64,000 nt of DNA from Desulfuromonadaceae bacterium (GCA_028687585.1 JAQTZV010000001.1:62001-126000); one strand, 5' to 3'. Positions 7,284-17,137 are shown, counted from the first letter of the stretch. The notes: a model not told the origin generated them from the sequence alone. Program-made: numbers and translations.

Positions 7284-7393
7284 ACGGTATATTTACGGTA
7301 GTATTTCTTGCTTATTTATCTCGTACCGTATGACGTGCCGCAAAATATACCGTATAAGTTACGGTATTACATTGTATCCGTTTATATCCGTAT
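7284..7393. repeat. Cluster of TACGGTAT repeats upstream of the integrase
   Basis: Copies or close variants of ACGGTAT/ATACCGT occur in both orientations at 7284-7290, 7295-7301, 7324-7331, 7347-7355 and 7361-7367, with related ATCCGTAT at 7386-7393. Multiple short repeats beside an integrase gene and the presumed junction fit integrase/excisionase arm sites or autoregulatory operators. Confidence 0.6.
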
Positions 7394-7409
7394 GACAAGC
7401 GAAAAAGAA

Positions 7410-7433
7410 AAGGCCCCGTAAATACGGGGCCTT
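7410..7433 (-). terminator. groEL intrinsic terminator
   Basis: AAGGCCCCGT (7410-7419) and ACGGGGCCTT (7424-7433) form a perfect 10-bp stem with a 4-base loop. On the minus strand it is followed by a T-rich run (TTTTCTTTTT). It lies 40 bases after the groEL stop. Confidence 0.9.
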
Positions 7434-7472
7434 TCTGTATTGCATTGTGTCGCTTGACTGGTAATGGGTTGC

Positions 7473-9237
<1,765 letters not shown>

Positions 9238-9243
9238 GGGAAA

Positions 9244-9531
9244 CTATTCAACAACGGCCAGGATGTCGTCTTCACGCATCATCAGGTAATCTTCGCCGTC
9301 TACTTTTACTTCTGTGCCGGCGTATTTGCCAAACAGCACGATATCGCCGATTTTAACATCCAGCGGCAGCACTTTGCCGTCTTCAGTCTTCTTGCCGTTA
9401 CCTGCGGCTACGATCTGGCCGCGCTGTGGTTTTTCCTTGGCTGTCTCAGGGATGAAAAGTCCTCCGGCGGTCTTGGTCTCTTCTTCTACTCTCTTTACAA
9501 TGATGCGGTCCTGAAGTGGTCGTAAATTCAT
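9244..9531 (-). CDS. groES: Co-chaperonin GroES
   Basis: This 95-residue Hsp10 starts [18 protein letters not shown] and contains the mobile loop ([16 protein letters not shown]) that docks on GroEL. It caps the GroEL ring. It is the first gene of the CIRCE-controlled operon, with a ribosome binding site AAAGGAGAAGTACAG before the ATG. Length and sequence are normal for the family. Confidence 0.99.
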   Translation of the reverse strand: MNLRPLQDRIIVKRVEEETKTAGGLFIPETAKEKPQRGQIVAAGNGKKTEDGKVLPLDVKIGDIVLFGKYAGTEVKVDGEDYLMMREDDILAVVE

Positions 9532-9579
9532 CTGTACTTCTCCTTTCTATCCTTGTGGGGTGTGGTGGTAAAGTTGAAA

Positions 9580-9606
9580 TTAGCACTCACAGTTGTCGAG
9601 TGCTAA
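9580..9606. promoter_or_regulatory. CIRCE operator (HrcA binding site)
   Basis: TTAGCACTC (9580-9588), a 9-base spacer and GAGTGCTAA (9598-9606) form a perfect CIRCE element 49 bases upstream of groES. HrcA repression of groESL is the known role of this motif. Confidence 0.97.
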
Positions 9607-9756
9607 CAGTCGGAATATAAACAGCACCAATTCGAAAATCAAGGGGTAACTGAAATATTTTATCCAAAAGCAAAATGTATCGGTGATATTTCGAAGTTGT
9701 GGCCAATGTATGCGTGACAGAGATATCGCGATATATGGCAAAAAAAATATTCTCTT

Positions 9757-9785
9757 TTGAATATACGCAAGTACTGTAGTATAAA
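9757..9785 (+). promoter_or_regulatory. Sigma-70-like promoter of the response regulator gene
   Basis: TTGAAT (9757-9762), a 17-bp spacer and TATAAA (9780-9785) precede the gene at 9819. A GGAGGTGACAG ribosome binding site follows. The assignment rests on motif and spacing. Confidence 0.55.
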
Positions 9786-9818
9786 TTCACGGATGTTTAT
9801 CGTTCCGGAGGTGACAGT

Positions 9819-10772
9819 ATGGTTGAGGGAACAAAAAATATCTCTGAATTACCCCATGTTCTTGTCGTTGATGACAACAGGCTGCTGAGAAGCATACTTG
9901 AAGATACCTTGAAATTTGCGGGATATCCGGTAACAACGGCAGGAAACGGATTAGAAGCCATCAGGCTTTATCGAACCAGTTACTACCCGATTGTTATTAC
10001 CGATTGGATCATGCCTGAGATGAGTGGTCTTGAATTGTGCAAGGCAATCAGAAGTGATGCTTCAACATCCGGCTACACCTATATCATCATCCTTACGTCC
10101 CAGGAGTCCAAGAACGATATCATCGCGGGGTTGGAGGCTGGTGCTGATGAATATCTCGTGAAGCCGGTACATAAGCCGGAATTGCAGGCACGCATCAAAA
10201 CCGCGCGCCGGATTCTTGAGTTGGAGGCAATCAGAGAACGGCATATTGAAGAAATAAAGAATTTGTCACTGGTCGATCCGGTCTCCGGAGTGTTTAGTCG
10301 ACGATTTCTTGAAGATAGGCTCCCCAAGGAAATAGTTCGTGCGTATCGGTATCACCGGCCGTTTTCGTTGATGATCACCAGTATCTGCGATTTTGACCAG
10401 ATGAAGGTTGCGCACGGGCATTATTTCTGTGACCAGGTTCTCAAGGAATCCGCAGGGTGTTTTGTGGAGGCGCTCAGGAAGGATGTTGACTGGGTGTCAC
10501 GGTATGGAGAAAGCGAGTTTCTCATCGCATTGCCGGAAACCGGAGTGCAGGAAGCATTGCTTGTTGCCAAGCGCCTCAGGCTGAGGATTGCCTCCATGAC
10601 AATTCCGGTTCGCGGTCATGAAGTCAAGCTGACAGCAAGCTTTGGTATTTCCGGGTTTAACGCGCAACCTGATAAACAGGGGATGACGATGGACATACTC
10701 CTCGAAAGTTGCGACCGGTTTCTGAGAACGGCAACGGTGAGCGAGCCGATCAAGGGTGTTCAACTGGGATAA
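9819..10772 (+). CDS. Response regulator with degenerate GGDEF domain
   Basis: The 317-residue protein has a receiver domain (about 12-125) with acidic pocket DD18-19, phosphoacceptor Asp62 in TDWIMPEM, and Lys115 in LVKP. A linker helix and a GGDEF-type domain (about 150-310) follow. The signature active loop is RYGESEF (228-234) instead of RYGGDEF, losing the second Gly and the metal-binding Asp, and the usual GVF(S/N)RR region is only partly kept. Diguanylate cyclase activity is therefore doubtful; it may act as a nucleotide sensor or through protein contact. It is monocistronic and divergent from groESL. Confidence 0.88.
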   Translation: MVEGTKNISELPHVLVVDDNRLLRSILEDTLKFAGYPVTTAGNGLEAIRLYRTSYYPIVITDWIMPEMSGLELCKAIRSDASTSGYTYIIILTSQESKNDIIAGLEAGADEYLVKPVHKPELQARIKTARRILELEAIRERHIEEIKNLSLVDPVSGVFSRRFLEDRLPKEIVRAYRYHRPFSLMITSICDFDQMKVAHGHYFCDQVLKESAGCFVEALRKDVDWVSRYGESEFLIALPETGVQEALLVAKRLRLRIASMTIPVRGHEVKLTASFGISGFNAQPDKQGMTMDILLESCDRFLRTATVSEPIKGVQLG

Positions 10773-10805
10773 TGTGTCCGGATCTGGTGGTGAGGAAATG
10801 ACCGC

Positions 10806-12128
10806 TCATATAACCGGCCATCCGGTCTCGAAGCCGGTTGGATAAAAATTCTCTTTTGTCCGGTTGTAGTAACCGAACTGGAGGCGCGGGAACTCTTTTT
10901 TCAGGCGCTGCAGCAGCCGGTACATGCCGATACCTCTTCCTTGAACCCCCATTTCGCGGTTATAGTACTCTGGGTCAATTGACAGATTACGCATCTGGAT
11001 CATGTCGATATTGGTGTCAGCAACAAATTTCAGCAGAGCCTCAACCTCCTGCGGGGCATCCGAGACACCGGGGGAAACCAGGTAGTTGATCATGGTGAAT
11101 CGGTCTGCTGTTTTGGCTGTTTTTACTGAATGTACGACGTCGGCAAAGGTGTACCCTTTTGGCCGATAGTAACGGTTGTAGGTATCCTCGTGCACCGAAT
11201 TCATTGAAAAACGGAACGAATCCATGCCGGCATCACAGAGCTGCTGCACCCGCTCGGGAATTGAACCGTTCGAATTGAAATTGACGGTCCCGCGTGAGTT
11301 CCCCTTTTTCATACGTCTGGTCGCCTCAGCAATTGTGTCCGCCTGCAGAATCGGATCACCCTCACACCCTTGACCGTAGGATACTATTGCCTGTTCTGCT
11401 TGTTCCAGGTGGGGGAGTGCGAGCTCGCACAGCTCCTCCGGAGTCGGGACGAAACCGATCCGGTCGTGATTTGATGGGCAGCATTCCGATGCCTGGAGGC
11501 TGATGCATCCCAGGCAGGCAGAATTGCAGACCGGTGAGGTCGGCAGCGGCGCTTCCCAGCGGCGATAAAAAAGGTTCTTAGCGGCAAAGCAGTGGTAATC
11601 GACAGCGCAGCGCGACAACTGCTCCAGCAGACGGTTATCCGGCATCTCCTTCAGCATCTTCCTGACCAGCGGGTCAAGGGTGCGGTCGTCATAGTTAACC
11701 GGATTCCAGTTGTTGTTGCTGTCCACCTTGGTGGCGGCGACAACGAAACAGTCGAGCTCCTCGTCCCATCCGACCGCCGTATATGACCAGAGCGGCAGAA
11801 GTTCACTCTTCTTTGAGTAATCGCACGCCGGCAGCAGGGTACGCAGATAGCCGGGGGCCATAAAGGCAGACACCGCCTGGATCCGCTGACTCCGTTTCCC
11901 CTCACGCACGGTATCAACCGTAATGAAGGTTTTTTTGCGGGCGTCCCACGCGATGGGGGGCATGGAAGGCATGGTAAAGAGTTTACTGTCTTCGGGGAGT
12001 GGTATCAGCTCAACATTCTCCGGGAGGGTCGGAACGGTGCCGTTCATACCGGCCATGCAGAGTTCCGGGTGGTCGAAGATATTTCCGTTGTGATCAGCGT
12101 ACAGCATTTTTGGCAGGCGTCGTGACAC
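10806..12128 (-). CDS. Radical SAM protein
   Basis: This 440-residue protein carries the radical SAM iron-sulfur motif CNSACLGC (CxxxCxxC) near the middle, followed by a TIM-barrel region with IVSYGQGCEGDP and NFNSNGSIPE. About 190 residues precede the cluster, containing conserved aromatic/acidic segments of unknown role. No C-terminal SPASM cysteines are evident. The substrate is unknown. The start is GTG at 12128 with GGAG upstream. It converges on the response regulator gene and appears monocistronic. Confidence 0.85.
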   Translation of the reverse strand: MSRRLPKMLYADHNGNIFDHPELCMAGMNGTVPTLPENVELIPLPEDSKLFTMPSMPPIAWDARKKTFITVDTVREGKRSQRIQAVSAFMAPGYLRTLLPACDYSKKSELLPLWSYTAVGWDEELDCFVVAATKVDSNNNWNPVNYDDRTLDPLVRKMLKEMPDNRLLEQLSRCAVDYHCFAAKNLFYRRWEAPLPTSPVCNSACLGCISLQASECCPSNHDRIGFVPTPEELCELALPHLEQAEQAIVSYGQGCEGDPILQADTIAEATRRMKKGNSRGTVNFNSNGSIPERVQQLCDAGMDSFRFSMNSVHEDTYNRYYRPKGYTFADVVHSVKTAKTADRFTMINYLVSPGVSDAPQEVEALLKFVADTNIDMIQMRNLSIDPEYYNREMGVQGRGIGMYRLLQRLKKEFPRLQFGYYNRTKENFYPTGFETGWPVI

Positions 12129-12293
12129 GTTGATACTCCAGGTTCAGCAAAATTGTTTTTGTTCTACGAGGAGGTGACAGACTACCGCGTTAATTTTTCC
12201 TGTCAAGCGTGAATGTTTTCTGATTGCATCCGTACCCGATATGCGAAAGAATGCCGCTCAGTGTAATCAGCACCGGCCGATAAGGAATTTTAC

Positions 12294-13088
12294 ATGAACA
12301 GAGTATCAATAGCACTTTCCATTCTCATCATTGCGATCGCTTCACCAGTTTTCGCTGCTTCGCCACAGCCATCGCTGGAAAGCCTGAAAGAGCTGATAAC
12401 CGCTCGCTATGCCGGTGTGTCACCGACCAAATGGGGAGAAAACGTTCCGGGTGTCCGCACTCGATTGGATACCGACGATAGAGTAATCGCCCTGACCCTT
12501 GATGCCTGCGGCAGCAACGGAGGGAAGGGGGTTGATGCCAGGTTGGTGGCATTTCTGATTCGGGAGCAGATTCCGGCAACGCTCTTTATCAATGGGCGCT
12601 GGATTGATGCCAACCCCGATCTGTTCAGGCAGCTTGCTGCCAATCCGCTCTTTGAAATTGCGAATCACGGCTTCCGCCACAAACCCGCCTCGGTCACCGG
12701 AAGATCGATATATGGTATTGCCGGGACGCAGAATGTTGCTGAGGTGGTAGAGGAGATCGAATTGAACGCCCGGAAGATTGCGGCCATCAGTGGAGTGCGT
12801 CCGAAACTGTATCGTTCAGGCACCGCCTATTATGATGATATTGCGGTGCAGATATCCCAGGAATTTGGGCACGAGGTCGCTGGTTATTCCCTGCTTGGCG
12901 ATGCCGGGGCAACCTGGAGCGCGTCCCAGGTCATGGCGGCGCTACTGAAAGCGGTACCGGGCGACATTGCTCTGCTGCATATGAATCATCCTGAAGCGGG
13001 AACAGGAGCCGGGATCATGGCGGCGGTGCCGGAGTTGAAAAAACGCGGTTTCAAATTTGTCAGAATGTCCGATTATCCTTTGAAATAA
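12294..13088 (+). CDS. Secreted polysaccharide deacetylase (CE4/NodB-like)
   Basis: The 264-residue protein has an N-terminal signal peptide ending near Ala21-Ala22 and a NodB homology domain. Motif 1 is the variant TLDACG (Asp70) instead of TFDDG, a form known in a subfamily of these enzymes. Motif 2 is NHGFRH (His125, His129), which would bind the metal. It likely de-N-acetylates a cell-surface or peptidoglycan sugar outside the cytoplasmic membrane. It stands upstream of the tandem riboswitch but is not under its control. Confidence 0.85.
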   Translation: MNRVSIALSILIIAIASPVFAASPQPSLESLKELITARYAGVSPTKWGENVPGVRTRLDTDDRVIALTLDACGSNGGKGVDARLVAFLIREQIPATLFINGRWIDANPDLFRQLAANPLFEIANHGFRHKPASVTGRSIYGIAGTQNVAEVVEEIELNARKIAAISGVRPKLYRSGTAYYDDIAVQISQEFGHEVAGYSLLGDAGATWSASQVMAALLKAVPGDIALLHMNHPEAGTGAGIMAAVPELKKRGFKFVRMSDYPLK

Positions 13089-13204
13089 CAGCATTTAGAC
13101 CGGAGAAATTGCATGAAAATTAATAACGGCGTTACATTTTTTCTTGTGTTTGTGAAAGAATTGTTTTATAGGTGCCCTCGAAGATTACCGAGAATTATTT
13201 TTTA

Positions 13205-13290
13205 CTAAATAACGAAAATACTAAACTATCCGCGAGGGTAGGACGGAAAGCCCAATGGGTCTCTAGAAGATAGCCGGGTCGCCGAAATAT
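13205..13290 (+). promoter_or_regulatory. GEMM-I riboswitch aptamer 1 (c-AMP-GMP type)
   Basis: The conserved core AATACTAAACTATCCGCGAG, then GGTAGGACGGAAAGCC, GGGTCTC and AGCCGGGTCGCCGAAAT match GEMM-I riboswitches. The ligand-contact position normally G in c-di-GMP aptamers reads A before the C (ATACTAAAC), as in the Geobacter GEMM-Ib aptamers described as binding 3',3'-cGAMP. An intrinsic terminator reuses the 3' aptamer strand, so ligand binding should favour read-through. A second aptamer follows. Confidence 0.9.
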
Positions 13291-13325
13291 CGATCATTCG
13301 ATATCCAAAGCGACCCGGTTTTTTT
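13274..13325 (+). terminator. Riboswitch 1 expression-platform terminator
   Basis: CCGGGTCGC (13274-13282) pairs perfectly with GCGACCCGG (13310-13318), followed by TTTTTTT. A side hairpin ATATCGA/TCGATAT lies inside. The 5' arm is part of the aptamer, so terminator and ligand-bound aptamer are mutually exclusive. Confidence 0.88.
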
Positions 13326-13411
13326 GTGATTTTTATTCGAAAGGGGGTGGTCAATTGCAGCACGCGGACAGCTTATATGGGGCGTTCCTATAAGTTATGT
13401 AACCTCTCGTG

Positions 13412-13497
13412 GCAGACGATAATACTAAACCATTTGCGAAAATGGGGCGGAAAACCCATGGGTCTTCAAGAGACAGCCGGGTTGCCGAAATGTCGCG
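13412..13497 (+). promoter_or_regulatory. GEMM-I riboswitch aptamer 2 (c-AMP-GMP type)
   Basis: A second aptamer with AATACTAAACCATTTGCGAA, GGGGCGGAAAACCC, GGGTCTTC and AGCCGGGTTGCCGAAAT lies about 120 bases after the first terminator's aptamer. It also has A at the ligand-discriminating position. No terminator with a U-run follows before the RCC1 gene. It may control translation, or a platform not obvious by eye. Confidence 0.85.
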
Positions 13498-13557
13498 TGA
13501 TAACCAGCCTGCAGGTACGTGAGGCGTTATTCACAGCTACGAAAAGGAGAATTTATT

Positions 13558-14730
13558 ATGCACGCACACATCTACGCAACATCATCAATCTCATCGGTAA
13601 TAACAAAAAATTGGCATCTGTTCACAAGCCTTCTTGTTGTACTACTTTTAACTCTCCCTCTCGCCGCGTGGGCGGCAACTCCCTGGTACGCACAGGGCGA
13701 ATCTCATATGTTAACACTTACGCCACATGGCATAGTCTGGGTTATGGGTGGAAACGAATATGGACAGTTGGGGAATGGAGCTTTTGACGGTGAAGCCGTT
13801 GAGCCCACGATAATTAAAGGTCTCGATGGTGTTATTGCCATATCGACCGGGGGTAATCATTCTGCCGCTTTGAAAAAAGATGGAACGGTCTGGACATGGG
13901 GATTGAATCGTACGGGACAGCTCGGAAACGGCACAACGCAAAATTCTGCCGTTCCGCGCAAAGTGTCCGGCCTCAGCGATGTCAAAGCCATTGCGGCCGG
14001 AGGAGCACATGTTGTCGCCCTGAAAAAGGACGGTACGGTCTGGGTGTGGGGTGGCAACCAATCCGGCCAGCTCGGGACCGGTCAGCGACAGGACTGTCTG
14101 ACACCAACCCGGTTGCCCGGCCTGCATAATGTCATTGCCATTACAGCCGGAGCATACAATACCTCTGTGTTGAAAAACGACGGCACCGTGTGGTCATGGG
14201 GATTTAATGGCTCAGGTCAGCTTGGAATCGGCAGCAGCAAGCGCAGCAAAACTCCGGTTCAAGTCGGTGGTTTGGGAGATGTAATTGCTATTGCTGCCGG
14301 TAACTGGCACGTGGTTGCGCTCAAACGCGATGGGACCGTATGGGCGTGGGGCAACAATGACGCCAGCCAGTTGGGCGGTACGAAGCTTTCCTACAGTTTT
14401 TCACCGGTGCAGGTAGAGGGTCTCGGCGAAGTCGCCGATATAACCGCTTCTATTGGCCATACTATTGCGATAATGAGGAATAATACCGTCCTGTCATGGG
14501 GAAACGCATGGAGTAACGGCGCTGCTCATAACGGGAGCAGTTCCCCTGTTCAGGTGGCAGGCTACAATGACTTGGTCACTGTTGCCGGGGTCGTTAATCC
14601 TGATACGGTAAACGTCGCGCAGCGTATTAATCCGGAGAACTCGTCCCTACTTGCGGACGCGGGCCTGCGCGCAGGAACAACTACTCAGTTCCAGGATCTT
14701 GAGGCATCCCTTTCGGCTCACTTTTATTAA
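13558..14730 (+). CDS. Secreted RCC1-repeat beta-propeller protein
   Basis: The 390-residue protein starts at the ATG at 13558 after AAAAGGAGAATTTATT. A signal peptide or N-terminal anchor (about residues 17-39) ends in AAWAA. Six to seven RCC1-type repeats follow, with recurrent KKDGTVWxWGxNxxGQLGxG, predicting a seven-bladed propeller outside the cytoplasm. The last blade is degenerate. It is the first gene after the tandem cGAMP-type riboswitch and precedes a triheme cytochrome. The role is probably binding or scaffolding at the cell surface; no enzyme motif is seen. Confidence 0.88.
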   Translation: MHAHIYATSSISSVITKNWHLFTSLLVVLLLTLPLAAWAATPWYAQGESHMLTLTPHGIVWVMGGNEYGQLGNGAFDGEAVEPTIIKGLDGVIAISTGGNHSAALKKDGTVWTWGLNRTGQLGNGTTQNSAVPRKVSGLSDVKAIAAGGAHVVALKKDGTVWVWGGNQSGQLGTGQRQDCLTPTRLPGLHNVIAITAGAYNTSVLKNDGTVWSWGFNGSGQLGIGSSKRSKTPVQVGGLGDVIAIAAGNWHVVALKRDGTVWAWGNNDASQLGGTKLSYSFSPVQVEGLGEVADITASIGHTIAIMRNNTVLSWGNAWSNGAAHNGSSSPVQVAGYNDLVTVAGVVNPDTVNVAQRINPENSSLLADAGLRAGTTTQFQDLEASLSAHFY

Positions 14731-14868
14731 CTTGTTTCCGTCCGGAAAGGGTGCTTTTTCCCCCTGGCGGCGTCTTTGCTTGTGCGGCGTACCGGTGTAC
14801 GCCTCCGCGCAAACCCTTGAATTCCTTGCCAGGAGAAAAAATCCCCGCTTTCCAAATCGTAAACCAGC

Positions 14869-14899
14869 AGTATCTGTCCGGAGTTTGCGGACAGATACT
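14869..14899 (+). repeat. Perfect 12-bp hairpin in the cytochrome leader
   Basis: AGTATCTGTCCG (14869-14880) and CGGACAGATACT (14888-14899) form a perfect stem with a 7-base loop, 33 bases before the cytochrome start. No T-run follows, so it is not a standard terminator; it could stabilise mRNA or bind a protein. Confidence 0.75.
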
Positions 14900-14931
14900 A
14901 ACTTAAATCACGGAGTAACGGGAGGATGGTC

Positions 14932-15531
14932 ATGGAAGGAATTTACCCGAAGAGGATGGTTGTGCTGTCGCACATTGTCTTGATGCTATTGATGTCGTTC
15001 GTCCCTGCCGGTTGGGGGGCGGAACAGGAAATAACCGTAAAAACAAGGTGTGCTTTTTCAACGTATCTCGAGGATGCTGACAATCGTGCCAGATATGAAA
15101 GCATGATTTCAAGGGGACGATACAGATACACGCCGATGAATAAACACGAAAACGCCGCAATATCTTCCGTACTTGCAAAATATGGATACGGAGCTGAGCG
15201 GGGGGAAAGTCTGGATTTTTTTTCCGCTGGCTGTCTGGTCTGCCATGACGGCAAGTCTGCCTCAATAGTCAGGCCCTCCATAAAAAACAGTCCGAACAAT
15301 ATAAGTGCTATGAAGGTGATCTCGGAAAAGCATCCTATTGGTATGGATTATGAGAAATACTCCGCATCAAATAAGACACTGAAGAGCCTGGACGAGATGA
15401 GTCAACATCTTTCTTTGACTGAGGGGCGGGTCAGTTGCATCACCTGTCATGATCCACTCAATTCCCGGCAAAATCGTCTGAGGATTACCAAAACCGGCAT
15501 CGATCTTTGTTCAGCGTGTCACAAAACGTGA
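14932..15531 (+). CDS. Periplasmic triheme c-type cytochrome
   Basis: The 199-residue protein has a signal peptide (VVLSHIVLMLLMSFVPAGWG) and three heme motifs, CLVCH, CITCH and CSACH, in the C-terminal two-thirds. The start at 14932 fits the GGGAGG site; the ATG 6 bases upstream is too close to it. The domain looks like a doubled-CxxCH cytochrome c unit used in electron transfer across the periplasm. It probably belongs to the riboswitch-controlled unit with the RCC1 protein, although 200 bp with a hairpin separate them. Confidence 0.85.
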   Translation: MEGIYPKRMVVLSHIVLMLLMSFVPAGWGAEQEITVKTRCAFSTYLEDADNRARYESMISRGRYRYTPMNKHENAAISSVLAKYGYGAERGESLDFFSAGCLVCHDGKSASIVRPSIKNSPNNISAMKVISEKHPIGMDYEKYSASNKTLKSLDEMSQHLSLTEGRVSCITCHDPLNSRQNRLRITKTGIDLCSACHKT

Positions 15532-15575
15532 AATGCTGACGCGCAAATAGAGCCCCGTGTGGAGACCGGAAGATA

Positions 15576-15923
15576 TTAATTCTTTGTTCCAAACAGCATA
15601 TTCAGGACAGAGCTGATCAGACTGAAAAGGAGCGCGGCTATAAATGCAGCCCCGAAGCCGGTTACATGGAATCCCGACACCAGATGCGCCGCCAGAAAGA
15701 ACATCAGACCATTGATAACAAAGGTAAACAGACCGAGAGTCAGCAGGGTGACCGGCAGAGTCAGAAGAACAATGATCGGACGGAGAAACACATTCAACAG
15801 GCCGATTACCAGGGTCGCCAGTAACAGATCTTGAAATTGGTCAATGTGAATGCCGGGGATCAATTTCATTACAATAAAAAGGGCCAAAGAGTTGAGTGCC
15901 CATTTGAGTACAATTCGTGTCAT
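15576..15923 (-). CDS. Membrane protein, phage holin family 4-like (PF04020)
   Basis: This 115-residue protein has four hydrophobic segments and the typical LLLATLVIGLLNVFLRPII pattern. The family is named after a mycobacteriophage holin but is widespread in chromosomes, where its role is unknown. The start MTRIVLKWALNS at 15923 is chosen because TTGGAGATTCC precedes it. An open frame extends 42 codons further up, but that part consists of tandem LDDR-type repeats and overlaps a palindromic repeat. Confidence 0.8.
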   Translation of the reverse strand: MTRIVLKWALNSLALFIVMKLIPGIHIDQFQDLLLATLVIGLLNVFLRPIIVLLTLPVTLLTLGLFTFVINGLMFFLAAHLVSGFHVTGFGAAFIAALLFSLISSVLNMLFGTKN

Positions 15924-16018
15924 GGAATCTCCAAACAGTCGGTTTACAGCCAGCATTTCTTTCCGGAATATGCCTTCATCATCAGCGACAAAACGATCAT
16001 CTAAACGGTCATCTAAAC

Positions 16019-16094
16019 GGTAAAAACTGCGGGACAGATTTATTTTCAAGCGGTGTATTCGGTGAGTTACATAAATCTGTCCTGCAGTTTTACC
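16019..16094. repeat. REP-like inverted repeat
   Basis: Arms 16019-16043 and 16071-16094 are near-perfect inverted copies (one mismatch, one indel) containing GGACAGATTTAT, separated by 27 bases. Palindromes with GGGACAGATTTAT are characteristic of REP elements mobilised by REP-associated tyrosine transposases; none is encoded here. A short tandem repeat GTCATCTAAACG abuts the left arm. Confidence 0.7.
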
Positions 16095-16112
16095 CTTTTT
16101 TACGTGTCCCGG

Positions 16113-16712
16113 TTAACTGACGCGCTGCAGCCCTTCAAACACTATCTCAAGGCTTTCATACAAAACATCTTTCCCTTTTGCTTCCAGGGGGCCGACGGAG
16201 TATTTTGCCGGCCAGGCGTTCACAAGATTAAATCGAGCGCCGTCCTCTCCTTTTGAATTTAAGACAATAATTGAGGCATTTCTTCTGGCTTCCGGGCTTG
16301 GATTACTGGAAAAGTTCTGGTACCAATTTGATAATTCCAGTGATTTTGTGACGCCCGTCTTCAGCGTGATGACACCGAATCGTTCCAACCCGGCCAGCCG
16401 TTGCAGTACCAGGGGATGGGTGCCTTCCCTGTAGCCGGGGCGGACCAGCGCCACGGACTTGACATTCTCCGAGGCATGATCGGTCGCAAACTTTTGTGCG
16501 ATGGGGAAATGGTAATTGGCCGGGCCTCCCGAAGATATGTTGCCATGGAGCCAAACCACCATCGTGGCAGGGTTCGTTGTTCCGTAACGCTTCATCAACA
16601 GGCAGACCGAGTTGCCGGACAACCTGTACTCGAACTCCTCTTTTTCGCATGCCCCGCCATACGCGCCTATTGTCGTGACAAATATCAGTATTGTTGAAAG
16701 AAGGATCCTCAT
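16113..16712 (-). CDS. Chimeric ORF: alpha/beta-hydrolase N-terminus joined to phage tail tube C-terminus
   Basis: The 199-residue frame has a signal peptide and an alpha/beta-hydrolase start up to about residue 92 (MVVWLHGNIS oxyanion strand, SVALVRPGY). The sequence then switches to the C-terminal part of a T4 gp19/Pvc2-type tail tube protein: YREGTHPL, LAGLERFGVITLKTG, LELSNWYQNF, NAWPAKYSVGPL and a YESLEIVFEGL helix. The hydrolase lacks its nucleophile elbow and catalytic His; the tail protein lacks its N-terminal strands. The join lies near 16430. It looks like a deletion fusion that stayed in frame, probably without either original function. Confidence 0.65.
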   Translation of the reverse strand: MRILLSTILIFVTTIGAYGGACEKEEFEYRLSGNSVCLLMKRYGTTNPATMVVWLHGNISSGGPANYHFPIAQKFATDHASENVKSVALVRPGYREGTHPLVLQRLAGLERFGVITLKTGVTKSLELSNWYQNFSSNPSPEARRNASIIVLNSKGEDGARFNLVNAWPAKYSVGPLEAKGKDVLYESLEIVFEGLQRVS

Positions 16713-16860
16713 GGATTTTTCACCGACCAGGCTTTGTCATTGGTCCTTTTCCCCGACGGCTCGGACGGTGACCCGGTGTGGGCTTATCGCAACCCGATCC
16801 ACTTGCCTTGTTGAGATTCCATCCCTGCTTTTCAAAGCTTAAGGACGGACCCTTCCGGCA

Positions 16861-17073
16861 TTATAGTTTATCTTCCCATTTGAAACCGCTGCGCTTAATG
16901 CTGACAACTTTACCGTTCTCATCCTCGAGCCGCAGATTGGAATCTTCATGAAACTGCTTACGGAATGCCCTGCGCTTCACATCCGCTAATCTCCTGGCCG
17001 TAAAGGTAAATGTTTCACTATCGTTATTAAAAACCAGGCTATCTGATTGACGTAAAACATATGTTGTGTTCAT
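16861..17073 (-). CDS. Small hypothetical protein (70 aa)
   Basis: No family is recognised. The protein is basic with a central TFTARRLADVKRRAFRKQF helix and a C-terminal strand pattern. The ATG at 17073 follows CAGGAGAACAGC and is preferred to an upstream in-frame ATG that overlaps the neighbouring gene. It may be part of a small leftward operon with the PAS gene. Confidence 0.55.
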   Translation of the reverse strand: MNTTYVLRQSDSLVFNNDSETFTFTARRLADVKRRAFRKQFHEDSNLRLEDENGKVVSIKRSGFKWEDKL

Positions 17074-17137
17074 GCTGTTCTCCTGTCTAATCTTAACGGG
17101 CATGAAGTTGGCCCGAGATTTCTTGTTTTTGGCGGGT

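Larger units (their letters stand above)
1..7400. mobile_element. Right part of an integrated phage-like element
   Basis: The block from the left edge to just before groEL has the layout of a prophage or phage-like integrated element. It contains replication genes (primase-helicase, replisome organizer), tiny overlapping genes, an excisionase-like HTH protein divergent from an HTH repressor, a toxin-antitoxin pair, and a terminal P4-type tyrosine integrase. No structural genes are visible, but the left end lies outside the window. The right boundary is inferred to lie between the integrase start (about 7263) and the groEL terminator (7410). The att core cannot be identified without the left junction. 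Confidence 0.8.
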
